Assembly: GCA_013399115.1 (NCBI GenBank)
Contig: VXAA01001396.1
Coordinates: 1 to 64,000 of the forward strand
Source: Anseranas semipalmata
Taxonomy: Eukaryota; Chordata; Aves; Anseriformes; Anseranatidae
Reading direction: 5' to 3'
Length of the DNA: 64,000 nt
In this document: positions 37,401 to 50,136 of the stretch, piece after piece
How positions within the stretch are numbered: the first letter of the stretch is position 1
Layout: each line of letters starts with the position of its first letter
Notes under the pieces: model-generated
What the model saw: the letters and a program-made list of their open reading frames with translations, nothing else
Database searches by the model: none
Told to the model about the DNA's origin: nothing
Position numbers and translations under genes: made by a program

Positions 37401-38945
37401 ACCACTATGCTTCTGAAAGCCATGATGGAAAAAAGGATGCCTAAAACATTCACTGTGTTGCCAGCAACCTGGATTTTGTTCCCATCCCTGTTTGACTCCC
37501 AGTGTCATGTAAGGACACAGCTCCTTACTTCCAATCTTCTCCTGTGATCTGGCATGACACTGACACATCATGCAGGGGGGCAGCCAGTATCACACAGTGC
37601 TGTAGCACCTGGTTCTCAGCTACAGTTCTACTGGAGAAGGCAGCCCGAACTGCAGGAGATGACTTTCATCTCTCCCACAAATACTTCGGCCTCCTGTGGC
37701 CTCCCACCGCTTGCTCTCAAACCACCAACCAACACAAATAATAGGCAAAGCTTATGCCTTTGGGTCATATAAGTTCTCTCACTAAATCTGCTACCTTCTT
37801 CTATACATTTTGGTAACTCTATGGAATAACTATAAATTTTGGTAAATCTATAAGGTGATTGAACCAACACTGTGTTGGTTCTCTCTAAAAACAGAGTCAA
37901 AAGCCTCAGGATGCAATTAAAAGACATCCATAATTTCAGCATGCTGTAGAGCAAGAGGCATATAAAATATAACAACATATACAACATGAAGAAATCTTCA
38001 AATAGAACTGGACATTTTTGCAAGAGGCAGATGCAAGACATCCAGACACATGAAAAGCAACAGTCATGGACAGCCACACGTGCATTGTGGCTGACTGTCA
38101 TTAGTGAAACCAGCACGAATACAGTATTGATATCAAAGGCTTTCAACCAACCATCCAAACCACACATGAGTATTTTAAGTACAGCAAAAGAGACACATTA
38201 AAAAAAAGAAAACCACCAAGAAAATGGTAACAGAAAGAAGGTAATCAAGGGCCAAACATTTGTTTTAACCAGCAAACAACAGAAGAACGAAGTTGATATA
38301 CAATTTAGTCATAAACTTTCCCAATGTCTATGTTTTCCTAATATACTCATCAATATGCCATCAGCTTAATTAACTCTTGTTAAATTAAGCAACAGTTGTG
38401 CTATGCAGACAGGTGGCCAAAACAGCTTTTTAAAATAAACACTGCTGAGGAGTGTAAGTTATAGACTTTGTTAGAGGTCAGATATTACATTATCTGTGGC
38501 TGGTGTTAATCATGCAAATGGAAGTTGTTTTGCCAGGTGGGCATGAAAATATGATGACCTTTCTTCCAAGTGACAAAAGCTCACGTGCAACTAGTTTAGG
38601 ATTTTCTAACTCTGCTTGGCGAGTACTAACAGGACCATCAGCAGATGCAGCAGCTCTCAAATCCATGTTGAGCAAGAAAGCTCGAGTCTATTGTCCACTT
38701 CTTCCCTATTCTATTGTATCTTCTCAACACTCAAAATACAATCCCTGTCCCATCACTTCACCTGCACATTGCACCTCACAGTCTCACTCTACCTTCCTTA
38801 TACTTCTTCATCATCCCAAGTGGCACAGGAGATCCCAGTATTGGTGGTGGGTCCTTGCAGCAAGTGACTGTGACTCAAGCAGCAGACAGAGATACACAGG
38901 TGATATCTGTAATCTGACTTCCCTTCTCCTCTTGCTGATGCATGC

Positions 38946-38976
38946 AACACCCCCCCATCCCCCCCCCAAAAAAAAG
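38946..38976. repeat. C-run / A-run low-complexity tract
   Basis: Two C homopolymers of seven and nine or so bases are followed by an A run. The exact lengths may be affected by sequencing error. Confidence 0.85.
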
Positions 38977-41900
38977 CGTGCTGCTCTTACGCACAAAGTG
39001 CTGCTGAGCACAAGCAATAGGCATAGATAGGACATTTTTAGTCAACTAAGGTGTTATTTGTAACAGTAAGCTAAAACAAAGCAAGAGAATTGTGTCTGTT
39101 GAATTTATAGCATCAGAGTAAGAAATAAACTACCAGTTCCTTTATCTGTACAACAAAAGCCGTGATTTGCGAATAGAAACCCTTTATTTCAGCTTGGTCC
39201 AGCACGCAACATAAATCAAGTAATACCTTCTGGGCAGCGTACTACCTCTCTGGCTAAAAAAAAAGCTTTAAAGTAGATGACAGAGAAACAGTAACTGTTC
39301 AGATGAGGTAAAAGTGGGCAGCCAGATGCAAGAGTATTTTCTTAAACGAAAGAAGCCACACCTGCCATAGGTCTCTAGAGTTCAGGACAACTGCAGGATC
39401 CGAGTAGCTGGGATCTCCCATACTGTCCATAATGGCACGTGAAAACCAAGGTCCATCTGTGCCTGAGGAGATGCAAGTGTGTGAAAGGGCCTTCAGCCAA
39501 CAGCAGGATAAAGCTCTTCCTATGGCTACAAAAGGACCAAGCACATCTATGCTCAGTGGTTGCGGCTGGTGCTGGGAACACCTGCCCTGCCCTGCCCAAA
39601 AACCCAAGTCCTGGTGGTCTCTGAAGAATCCTGCCCTGTGCTGCAAATACAGCCAGCCAATTCTGGAGCTTCAATTCCTTGGTTCAGGCAGGGCTGCCAA
39701 GGGGTCTTGCTGCTGCAAGCTGGACTGTAAGGAGCAATTACTTTGGAATTCAGGTGCAGCTGGCCTGAAGCTTGGGCAAGGGCCATCACACAAGCAGTCA
39801 AGCACTGCCGGCACTGCACGCTACCTTGAATGGTTCACGTAGCGCACACTGCAGTTTGGAAACCTCCAGACTAGCTGCCTTCCCTTTTTCTTTAGCAAGG
39901 CAGATGGCCCTGCAAGTTTGAACATGTATTGAGTGCTCAATCCTCCTCTGATATCTGCGTTCCAAACCTTAGAGTCAGAAAGATACACTAGATATCGTGT
40001 ACCTTCCCATTTGATGCATCTAAACTCTGCCCTCCCCACCACGCACATACAGATGCTAATGCATGTAAGAAACTGCAGAACTTTCTCAGCATTAAGATAG
40101 CTCAAATTCTAATTCTTGAGGCCTTGTATATGAATTCTCTGCAGTAATTCGCTGCAGAACTCATCCCTACCTTCTCCAGAATCTTTTAACACCACAAGCA
40201 ATTTCTGAGTAAAGCCTTGAAAACAAGACCTGAATATGAACCACTGCCTTTACATCTTCACAGAGCCACAGAAAGCTTGAAATAAGAGTACTGACTAAAT
40301 TTAAGGCTGCAGTTCACGCCAATGGAGACCTAACCCAGAAACCTAAATATTGACACTTAATTACATTACAACATTGTGTTCTATTAGTGAAAACTTGTCT
40401 TGTATAAATATTTAGTCTCTCAAAATATTCTTAGGACAATAAATCTTATCAGAAAGACTAGGAATAATTTCATCAGTATTTAACTGCAGAGTGTATGGGC
40501 TCTTAATTAAAAAAACAAAAAACGGTTTTAGCCTTGTTCAATGTTCCAACACACAAGCCTTCCATGGTTATTACAGAAACTCACCTTAAAACAACAAATG
40601 AATTAAACAGTCATTTTTGCAATCAAAAATGCATTTTGAAGCAGCAAGGTACTGTGTGGAGAACATTCTGCAGAAGAAATATGCAGTACTACACTAAAAC
40701 AATTTAGATAGTCAGCAAAGCTGCTGATGAGCAGTTTCCTGTCCTTACTTCGGTCTTCCTGACAGATGCTGTTAGAATTAAGACCCTCAAGAAGAAGACA
40801 GTCTCCTCTAAAAAGCAAGTTGGGACTAATCAATCCATCTCTGCCTCTACAGTGCAGTCTGTTTATCACTATATCATCAAATAATTACCCAGGTGCTCTG
40901 TAAAGTGACTATCTACATAAAATAGCTGAAGATTTTTCTGAAATTCAGCTATTTTACTACATCCTCTATCACCAAAAAACACCTTAATTCTCTGAAAATA
41001 GTAACAAGCGGATTCATCCTGAGAATAGTTCGTCATAATTTCACCTGTCTTTCAATCTCACTTAATTGGATAGGCTTTAAAGGGATCAAAAAGCCTTGAT
41101 TATGCACTTAATCAGTGACACCACGCTAATTATATTTAGCAGATTTTCAAATTGTAACAATGCAGTGAATATCTGCCAGCCATAACTGCTCGGTGCTCTC
41201 CCAGCACAGCTTGCTAGTATTAATTCCCCCTGCTCCTCTCCGGTATCTTCTGTCTCATGGAGAGCCTCTGGTGTTCTTGACCAATGCAGAGAAAGATTAA
41301 GACATTCATCTTAAGCCATCAGGCTTTACAGCAATTGCTGCTTCAAGCTGTGGCAACATGAAGTTAGACTTCCAAAGTGAAAATACTGTAAAACTGACAA
41401 AACGAAGGAATTGTCCATGATAGTCCATGCAGATGGACACCATAAAAACAAACTCCCTAATCTTTGCTCTTTCTGAAAATCCTTTAGTCACAAATATCCA
41501 CTTGATGGATACCTAAATGGTAACCACGACAGAATATAAAAATAAAGAGAAAATGGTTTAAGAGAGTTTGGGGAAACTATGCCCCTTATCCATATCTTAG
41601 ATACAATTCCACAAAGCTGCTCTGCAATCCCAAATTTCAATAGGGTAAGAGGAGACTGTGCACATTAATCATCTCTCCTGCTTATAAAGTTTAATCTGTA
41701 CTCTTTGCTACAGGATTGCAATGGAAAGAAGTAGGTCCAGCCACTATTTTCATAAGCCCATCACATAGTCAGCCCTCTCAAATCCTTTCAGTGATTTAAA
41801 AAAAAATAAAAAGGAAAAAAGAAAAAACACACCTTCTTTACTTGAGATTTAAATAAATTAAAATGATATCCAAGAACCAAAATTTAAAAATTCCTTCCAA

Positions 41901-43619
41901 GTCTCCCAAGTACAGAGCGTTCTAGGCACTTTCTGAAACTCAGTGTCAAAGGAGTAGGCTTAATGCCAGCGTAAGAATTCTCACCAACACAAGAGCTCAC
42001 TTTTCTCACAGCTCTTTTCAAACCGCGTTACAGATTATATGGAATTTTATTTATAGTTACTGAATTATCTTGTAATACTCTTAATGCACACACACCCCAC
42101 CTCGGTTTACATAAAATAGCCTAGGAGAAAATATCTCACTTCTCCCTAGCATGCATTGCCTTTACCTTTCGTTGCTGCTCTCCAGACAGATGTCCCAATG
42201 CATTTTATGGAACCTTAAGAATTAGGGTCAAAACCTGGACCTAGAAATAGACTCCTAATTGTTCTGGGTTGGCTGGGAAATCCAAGTCCACTTCCCAGAG
42301 GGGAACAGATGGACCTAAACAATGAGATGCACGTTTGAGGGGAAACCTTAAAATAACCATTTATAACCATGACTCTGGAGAGGCGTCTCGCATCAATCCA
42401 GAGTCAAATAAAATGTGGAAAAAAGAACAAAGTCATATTTTCATCTAAGTGCACAGAACATTTGGTAGATGCTAAAATCCTGAAAAGTGGAGTTGTAGAT
42501 CAAAAAAAAGGAGAGGCGTAATAATGAAGGAAGAGTTGGAGGTAACAAAAAATTCAGGCAGAGATGGAACACAGAGATGTCGAACTACAGACTGCTAAAT
42601 AGACATAAGCCATTTTAGGAGGAATATAGTCTCTCTATTGCCCAAACTTTGAGGCATTGGGAGGAAGGGGAGCCTGCAAAAGGAACAGAGTCAACTCAGA
42701 GATACTGTGAGATTTCTAATTTTGAATGAAGCCACTCCACGGAAGAAGCACAAAAATAACAGTTACTAGAAAAAGATCCACCAGACAACAGGATTTAAAT
42801 TCTAATAAACAGATTACAGAAATCTGAAAAACCATCATCGCCTCAGTAACAAAGCCTGCACTCAGACAAACTATGAAAATTCCTATCAGCAGCAAAAATG
42901 CACACATTAAAGCAGCAGAACGCACTTTGCGTGATCTGACAAGAACCTGACTAAAACTGGTCCAGAATGTGACTGTGCAAGAATGCCCAGAGCACTGAAG
43001 AAGGTTTATTTCTCAAGCACTTCCCTGATCAGAGGACAGTGGCTAAAACAGTGCCAGAAAGACTGTTAACTTCAGAGATTATGGAAGGAAAAGAACACAG
43101 GGAAAGAAGTTGCCTCAGCCAAGAAAAAGTAGAAATGGCCGCCTAAAAGTCTCCTGCAGGTGATGCTCATTGTAACACTGGCTGCAATCCATGCCAATGG
43201 CTCTTCTAATCTCTTTCTGTACCAGAATCTCCCAAAAAGTCAGCTAAGGATGAAGGTTCACCTAGCGGTTCTGGATTAGGGGGTTTTAAATCCAATTCTT
43301 TACCTCAGGCTGACACTTTCTTGCCTGCAGCTTCACAGAAGAGAGAGAGAAAAATGTGCTATAAAAATTTACACTTCTTCTAAAAGGGAAGAATGAAGCT
43401 GAATGTTGGAAATTACAGAAAGATTTTTTTCTATAGCAGGAATAAAAGACTGAGTTAGATGACAGATCACAGGGCAAGAAATAGGTGCCCAAAAAAGCAC
43501 GACTGATTAAAACTCCACAAGCAGTATTAAAGGAAGTAAGATGGACCTTTTTTGTTTGTTTCTTTTATCATTTTTCAAAAAACTGACAGGAAGGAAAATG
43601 TTTTGGCCCAACTGCAAAG

Positions 43620-44060
43620 GAATCCCGGCCATTTCCCAGGCGGATGCATCTTGCGGCCCACACATGATGCTCAGGCGTGGCTCCCCGGGGATCCCCCAGG
43701 ATGCTCAGCCCCGGGGCCGCGGTAGCGCTGCCTCCCAGCGCCGCGCAGTCCAGCACGCGCTACACGTGCGCATCGTGATGGAAGCTGTACGAGCCACGGA
43801 ACCGGTCCCCCATCTCCACCCTCATGCCTGTGCACTCAAGGTAGCTGCAAAGACTGAGAAAACAGCAGAAAAAGTAAATTAAAAGGCCCTTCCCATGTGG
43901 GGGAAGAGAGACTTTCTACGGTTAGGCAGTTAGCATGAAGAGTCCCTGCTCACCGGTGCTGCCTCAGAGCCGGCTGACAACACCCCTGGCGCGCACAGCG
44001 GGAGGGAGCAGCGTGACTTTGCAAAGGCTCGTGAAAACGTGCAAGGCTCATACCACGATT
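43620..44060. other. CpG-rich patch inside ECHDC1 intron
   Basis: This stretch is much richer in GC and CpG than the surrounding intron, with many CGCG, GCGC and CCGCGG words in 43,690-43,770 and again near 43,990-44,040. Both strands stay open over part of it (plus 43,541-43,882; minus 43,568-43,756), which is expected of GC-rich DNA. I recognise no protein. It could be an internal or lncRNA promoter, a recent insertion or a retrocopy remnant. Confidence 0.5.
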
Positions 44061-45356
44061 TAAAGAATACAGGAGAGAGAGAATAAAACAGACAGCTACA
44101 CCAGGGGCTGTACCTCCACTGAAGTGTGCAGTACGAACTCTGAAAACCTAACGCAAATCACCAGAACCACAACGTGGGGCTGAAGCCCCATCGTTCAAAA
44201 TGTGGTGCCGGGTTCCTGCTTTCCTCCCTACAGTTGTGCTACAGGAACCAACCCGTGGAGCACCACCGCATCCCTCCTTCCTTCCTAAGTACCCATGCCC
44301 TTCTTACTAACGCTCTCCACCGCTTCTAACTCCCAGCTATGACTTTGTTTCGCTTACCCTGCTGTCAATGGGTCCTGGTCACAGACAGACTGCAACCTCC
44401 GTTACCACACGATTATTTTCGGAGTAGCTTCCATCTTGACATAGCACTTTGGTCTTACCCATGGAGCAGGATTTAGCTGTTCTTTATAGGTTGCTGAAGT
44501 CTAAATACACAAATGAGTGAAAGCCAAAATAAGGCTCACATAAGAATTACTCGTGCTGAAAATCTAAAATGTTACATGAGTCTTTCCTTCCAAAAAAGGA
44601 ACTAGAGCTATTTGGATTTCATTCAAATAAACGTTTTCAACAACAGATATGCCTTTTAGACTTAAGCAAAAATTTCCATTAGAAAGGGTGATATTTTACC
44701 ACATTTTTGACAAAAAATGACCATTCATGGGGTAGCATTTTTTTCTTGCAGCATATATACCCGTGTTTTTAACTCCAGTTTAAATCTTTATTTCTGTCAT
44801 ATGTTTATCAAGACCAAAGAAAGCAGAACAAAATTCTCCTGGACCAAATTCAAGAGCTTCTTAAAGCAGGAACATTTCAGAGTCATATTCTTTGCTTGTC
44901 TCCACTGCTGATACAGAAAGGAGTGGGGGAGTTTTCCAAAAATCTGGCTCAGAGATTGGTATCCAAAATGTCAAATAGGCAAAGATCACTTCGCTCCACC
45001 GAACTCAGCTGACTGGAAAGTAACAAATTTTCTTAACATCAATCTTAAGAGTTGCAAGGTCCAACCTGCTCTAATACTTTAAGATGTATTTGATATATCA
45101 CATTTCTGCAACCCACAGCATTAAAGGATTTAAAAACAGTCATAGCATCACACTAATAAACCTTTGCAAGACCTAGGATAACGAGACACACTTTGAATTC
45201 AACTATCTCTGTGTGCAGTGTTACTGATGCTGAATTTGCACATCCTACACAACAGTTTCTGACTACAGCAAAAAGATCATTTGAAATCACTGGTGATGAA
45301 ATTATGACACGTTGCCATTTTGTCAGGATACCAGGTTAATGAACCCATGCCAATTA

Positions 45357-45405
45357 TTTTTTTTANTTTTTTTTTTTTCGCCTTTTTTTTTTTTTTTTTT
45401 TTTTT
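45357..45405. repeat. Poly-T tract with one undetermined base
   Basis: Three T runs are separated by A, a single N at 45,366, and CGCC. The assembly is uncertain over this homopolymer. On the minus strand it gives a false poly-lysine open frame. Confidence 0.95.
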
Positions 45406-46282
45406 GAGTGGGGCGAGTGGTGTCACAATGGCATATCTCAAAAGGCTTAAATAGGAAGGAGAATTTAACATTAAAATTCTACATTACAAACAGTAACCCA
45501 GCTTCCTCACCTTTTTACTTTTCAATATAGCACATTAGCTATACTGATGAGGAACTACAGACAGTTTCAGATTACTAACTGTTGGTATGTTCAAAACTAG
45601 CTGAACAAGGAACAGGCACTTTTTCAGCAAGCTGTCATGAAACCTCCATGAATACACCTAAGAGTGTGACAATTTCTCTTGGCACCAAAAGTATAACTTC
45701 CCCTGGTATCTTTTTATTTCCGATTTTTTTCTCTCTCACACACAGACACAAATCCATACTAACTGAATTTATCATTTTTTCCCCCTCAGTCTATATATTT
45801 GCTTTTTGTTTATGAATATGAATGCATCAACATATACAACAAAACTGGGGGATAACACCTAGTAACTGACCATGGATACACCAGAAGTTCTTAAACATAC
45901 AACAGTTTAAACAAAATAGGAATTTATTTAATGTAAGAATTTACAATTTTATTTATTCTTATTGTGACTGCTGAGTTACAGCAGCAGCAACTCATTTCTT
46001 ACTAATCATAAAGTCCAGGAAGAAGTGGGAAGCTGAAGCCACCCAGGTTAACAGGTTCAAAGAGTCTGCAGTCTTGTTTTACACAATTTTGGAGAAGTCT
46101 GGAAGGAACAGAAACACAGAGGTTCAGCCAGTAGGGCTCCAAATCTTCACTAAAATATTGGGTTGCTTTGGAATAGAGGGGAAAAGAGAAGCAAAGGGTA
46201 AAGGGGAAGACTGGAAGTTGCAATTGTGAGGGCAGTGTTTATAAAGAAATAGATTAAGATCAATTTAGCAATGCCCACTTGC

Positions 46283-46348
46283 AAAAAAAAACAAAAAAAC
46301 AAAAAAACAAAAAAACAAACCAACAACCAACCAAACAAAAACAAAAAA
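46283..46348. repeat. (A)nC simple repeat
   Basis: AAAAAAAC-like units shorten to AAC/CAAC units and then return to A-rich sequence. The opposite strand gives a spurious Phe/Val/Leu-rich open frame at 46,150-46,344. Confidence 0.9.
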
Positions 46349-47716
46349 GGAGATCAAGTCATTTGGGGACCATTTGGTAACTTCAATGAACAGGAACTGA
46401 CATGTGGACAATCACCCTTCAGGTATCTACAATGTTAACTATATTGCTCCCCAGAGTGTTAAAGAGGAAGAGTGCTTCTTTTCACAGTCCTTCAACAGGG
46501 GGAAGGAGACTGAAGCTATCTAACAGCTCCCTAGAGCCAAAAGAAAATTGTATTCCCATCGCCTTCTGTTCTTTGTCATCATCTCCTAGACACTGAATTC
46601 CTCCTATATGTTGGTTCTAGCCATTACTAGCCTTCTGCAAATCTCTTTAACTCACTACAGGAACAAAAAACATCTAGTCTTTCTGTTGCTTTTAGGTTTG
46701 ATAACTGACTCATACAGGAATTTTCACTGGTGCTTTGCAAACCAGTAAGTAGTGAGCTGGGAAGGACAGCAGGGACATCCTCTTCCAACATCAAGGTGAG
46801 CTGTTCAGCCAGTTTGCCCTTCTCATGAAATCACAGCTCAGTATAATCCCACCTCAGAATCAGCAGACTACATAAGTGCTTCTCAGGCTTTGCATTAACT
46901 AGCTTGTGGAACTATCTGATATTTTTATAAAAAAAAAGGAAAAATTATTTTGGTAGTGAAGAACAGCACTGGAGTGTTAAACTCAAATACCTGGAAGCAG
47001 TTTAGATAAACTGGGGAGCGTAACTTCACAGATGCACTCGTAACAGATATTTCAGTGTATTTGTACTCTTCCTAAACTATTCTCCTTGAACCTCAAATGC
47101 TTCCCTACAGTGGAACAACAGCCTGGTGTCTCAGCAGGAGTCAGCATGAATCCAGCTAAAAGGCAGATACATGCTAATGACAAAAATTTCATTCATCCAC
47201 GATAAGATGTTTTGGCCTCCCCAAGGAAAAATTCTAATCCCTACAAAAAAAAGACTACCTCAAAAAGAAAAATCCAACTCAAATTCATGTTTTGTTGCTG
47301 TTATTTACATTTCCAGTAAAATCAAACAGTGGTAAATCTGAACTGTAGACTGTATGTAAAAAAATCCTTTGCGTGGAAGACTGTAAACACATGAACTTCA
47401 AAAGCCAATAAAAACTGGTAATAAAGAAAAAGCAATACAAGTCCATAAGCATAATTCCAAAAATATAGGCTCTCAAGTCCATTTCTAGCAGTGCTGTTAT
47501 TGCTTAACCAGACATCAAGTGTGCCAGGTCAAAAATAAGAACGGCCTTCTTAGAGGCAGGCATTGTGAAACTTTTAACACCATAATCCATCCCCCTTCTG
47601 ATTTTCATCAGAAAATTATATGAACAAACCTCCCAGGGCTCTAAAAATGTGAAGTGATGCTTTACTGCAATGAAATTCTAAAATTTCCATCTGATTTGAA
47701 GGAAATTTGATGTGTG

Positions 47717-47753
47717 GATATATACACACACACATATATATATGTATATATAT
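47717..47753. repeat. Compound (TA)/(CA) microsatellite
   Basis: TATA, then CACACACA, then TATATATA and GTATATATA units within 40 bases. Confidence 0.9.
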
Positions 47754-48167
47754 GAGAGGGAAAGTTAATATAGTTACACAAGTGATCTGTGGCATACAGC
47801 AAGCACCTGAAGTTGTTAGAACCCAGTCTTAGATTGAGCTACTGATTCCTTTCCTGACAATGCGCAGCAACATTATGGAGTCACTTCTGATGAAAAGTGC
47901 TTTGTCAGCCTGGACTTTGCAAGAACTCATGAATATGTGAATTCCATCCCGTAACATTCATATCATGCTCTGCCCAGTGAAAAGAGCTACTATGTACTGA
48001 GGCCCTCTTTTTTCAAACAGCAACATCCTGTGTACCTTCTGATAAAAATGAAAGCTGAAATCCTTGCATACAGCAAAATATTTACAAAGAAGCTAGTGTG
48101 TTGTGCTCTGACATTCTGAAACCTATTCTTAGAAAAGCTTATTGTAGAATACTAACATTTTACAGCC

Positions 48168-48187
48168 TTTTTTTTTTTTTTTTTTTT
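48168..48187. repeat. Poly-T tract
   Basis: A run of about 20 T, in the ECHDC1 intron. Confidence 0.95.
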
Positions 48188-49649
48188 AAAGGACCAACAA
48201 ATGAACTGTAGCCTAATAAAAGGGTGAGTGTCTACAACCGAGAAGTCAGTCATAGTGGGCCAACATCTACGTAGTGGTTGTACTTTCTTCTGCTCCTGTC
48301 ATTTTGTACAAATTACATTTAATGCACTAAATGAATGCTTGTAAAAGTACATACACAAATCGCCACAAGCAAACAACAAAAGCATCTCACGTGTTTGATG
48401 GAACACATCTATCACTTTAAAATAATAAGAAGCATGCCTACATGTTTCACAAAAATACAGAAAACATCCATTAAAATGCAGCAAGGCCGATTTGATATCA
48501 AGGCAGTACTACTAGTAGAAGCTTCTTCCCTTGTTAAAAGCTTCATCCTGCCATTCCTACAGACAGAAGACGACTGCTCAGAAAGCAAATGCCTCTTTAA
48601 ATCAATGGTGCTTTTTACAAGGTAAGAAGATACTGCTCGGCACAAACAAGAGTAATGAAATTGGCCCTTTGTGATTTAACTGTGCAACATCAGTTCCACC
48701 TGAAGAAATCACAGTTGATTAATTTATTTTCTAAAAAAAAGAAAATAATACTTCTGCCTCTACTGATGAGTCCATTTTGAGGTCAATATTACGAGAAGTG
48801 TGTAGCTTTCTAACTTTGTACTCTTGTCCCCTGCCTGGAGACACCACCTTTTAAATTGGATTCACAACTGACTATTTTGACTGCAGAAACATTAGAGAAG
48901 AAAAAGAGGGGTGCTGGGGAAGAGACCATGTTTTTTGAAAGCACCAGGTACAATGAAAGTCCGTTTGCCAAGTGATGTAGGGCCAGATTTGCAAAGCTGT
49001 AGAGGTGTCTAAAAGACCTACACAGATTGCCCCAGTGAGATTTCTCAAAGGCATCAATGTGAAATAGAAGACAAGACTGTTCAGAATTCAAAGACAGTTG
49101 TTCTGGCTATTGGCTGGTAGCCCACTGACGCTAATATGCTCAGAGATCATTGTGTTCTGCTAATTGCACAGACAGATTCATTATCAAACTGTTTCTGTCC
49201 CATATCTAATTGTTAGCTTATTGCCCAGCAACCCACTATAAATAATTCTTGTCCAAATTCCTTAACCAACCCTGTAAACTCAGCTCTCCTTAACTTCATG
49301 CCCTCTGCATACAAGATACGCTTCAGGTTTCTGCACACAGAGAACTCAGAATGGGTATTTCATTTCATTTTTTTGTAAAATTGCATCACTGAATCAGGTG
49401 AAAGCCTCAACATCACAGTCATTTGTGCACTTCACTGAAACGTCTGCAGTGTCATGCAGAACTGCTACGTACACTGACATTTGGCAGCAGAATCCCCCAG
49501 TCGTCTTTGCAGGCTCAGAGAATATACAGCAGCGGCACGCTGAAAAAAAAGTCTAGATTTGTTGAAACTACTGAAAAGCTCTGCTGCCCAAACAAGTTTC
49601 ATACATAGATGGTTTTATGTTACTCAAATTTACAGAAATAATTGAGATC

Positions 49650-49943
49650 ACAGAATCACAGAATCATTTAGGTTGGAAAAGACCTCTAAGATCATCCAGT
49701 CCAACCTATGACCCCAGCTCCCTCAGCCGCTCCTCGTAGGACTTGTTCTCCAGACCCCTCACCAGCTTCGTTGCCCTTCTTTGGACCCGCTCCAGCACCT
49801 CGATGTCCTTCCTGTAGTGAGGGGCCCAAAACTGAACACAGGACTCGAGGTGCGGCCTCACCAGAGCCGAGTACAGGGGGACAATCACTTCCCTAGTCCT
49901 GCTGGCTGCACTGTTCCTGATACAAGCAATAACAACAATGACA
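49650..49943 (-). mobile_element. CR1 LINE, 3' part of ORF2 and 3' end, cut by gap
   Basis: On the minus strand the element ends at about 49,650 with the CR1 terminal repeat (TGATTCTGTGATTCTGTGAT). Upstream of that, translation gives the C-terminal part of the CR1 reverse-transcriptase protein: [20 protein letters not shown], then [20 protein letters not shown], then [15 protein letters not shown]. The copy is well preserved, so fairly young among those here. Its 5' part runs into the adjacent gap; sequence beyond the gap (50,137 onwards) does not look like CR1, so the element's 5' end probably lies in the gap. Confidence 0.95.
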
Positions 49944-50136
49944 NNNNNNNNNNNNNNNNNNNNNNNNNNNNNNNNNNNNNNNNNNNNNNNNNNNNNNNNN
50001 NNNNNNNNNNNNNNNNNNNNNNNNNNNNNNNNNNNNNNNNNNNNNNNNNNNNNNNNNNNNNNNNNNNNNNNNNNNNNNNNNNNNNNNNNNNNNNNNNNNN
50101 NNNNNNNNNNNNNNNNNNNNNNNNNNNNNNNNNNNN
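49944..50136. other. Assembly gap (193 N) at the 5' side of a CR1 copy
   Basis: The undetermined bases start inside a CR1 element, and known sequence resumes with a T run. Repeat-induced misassembly or size-estimated gap filling is likely. The gap length may not be real. Confidence 0.98.
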
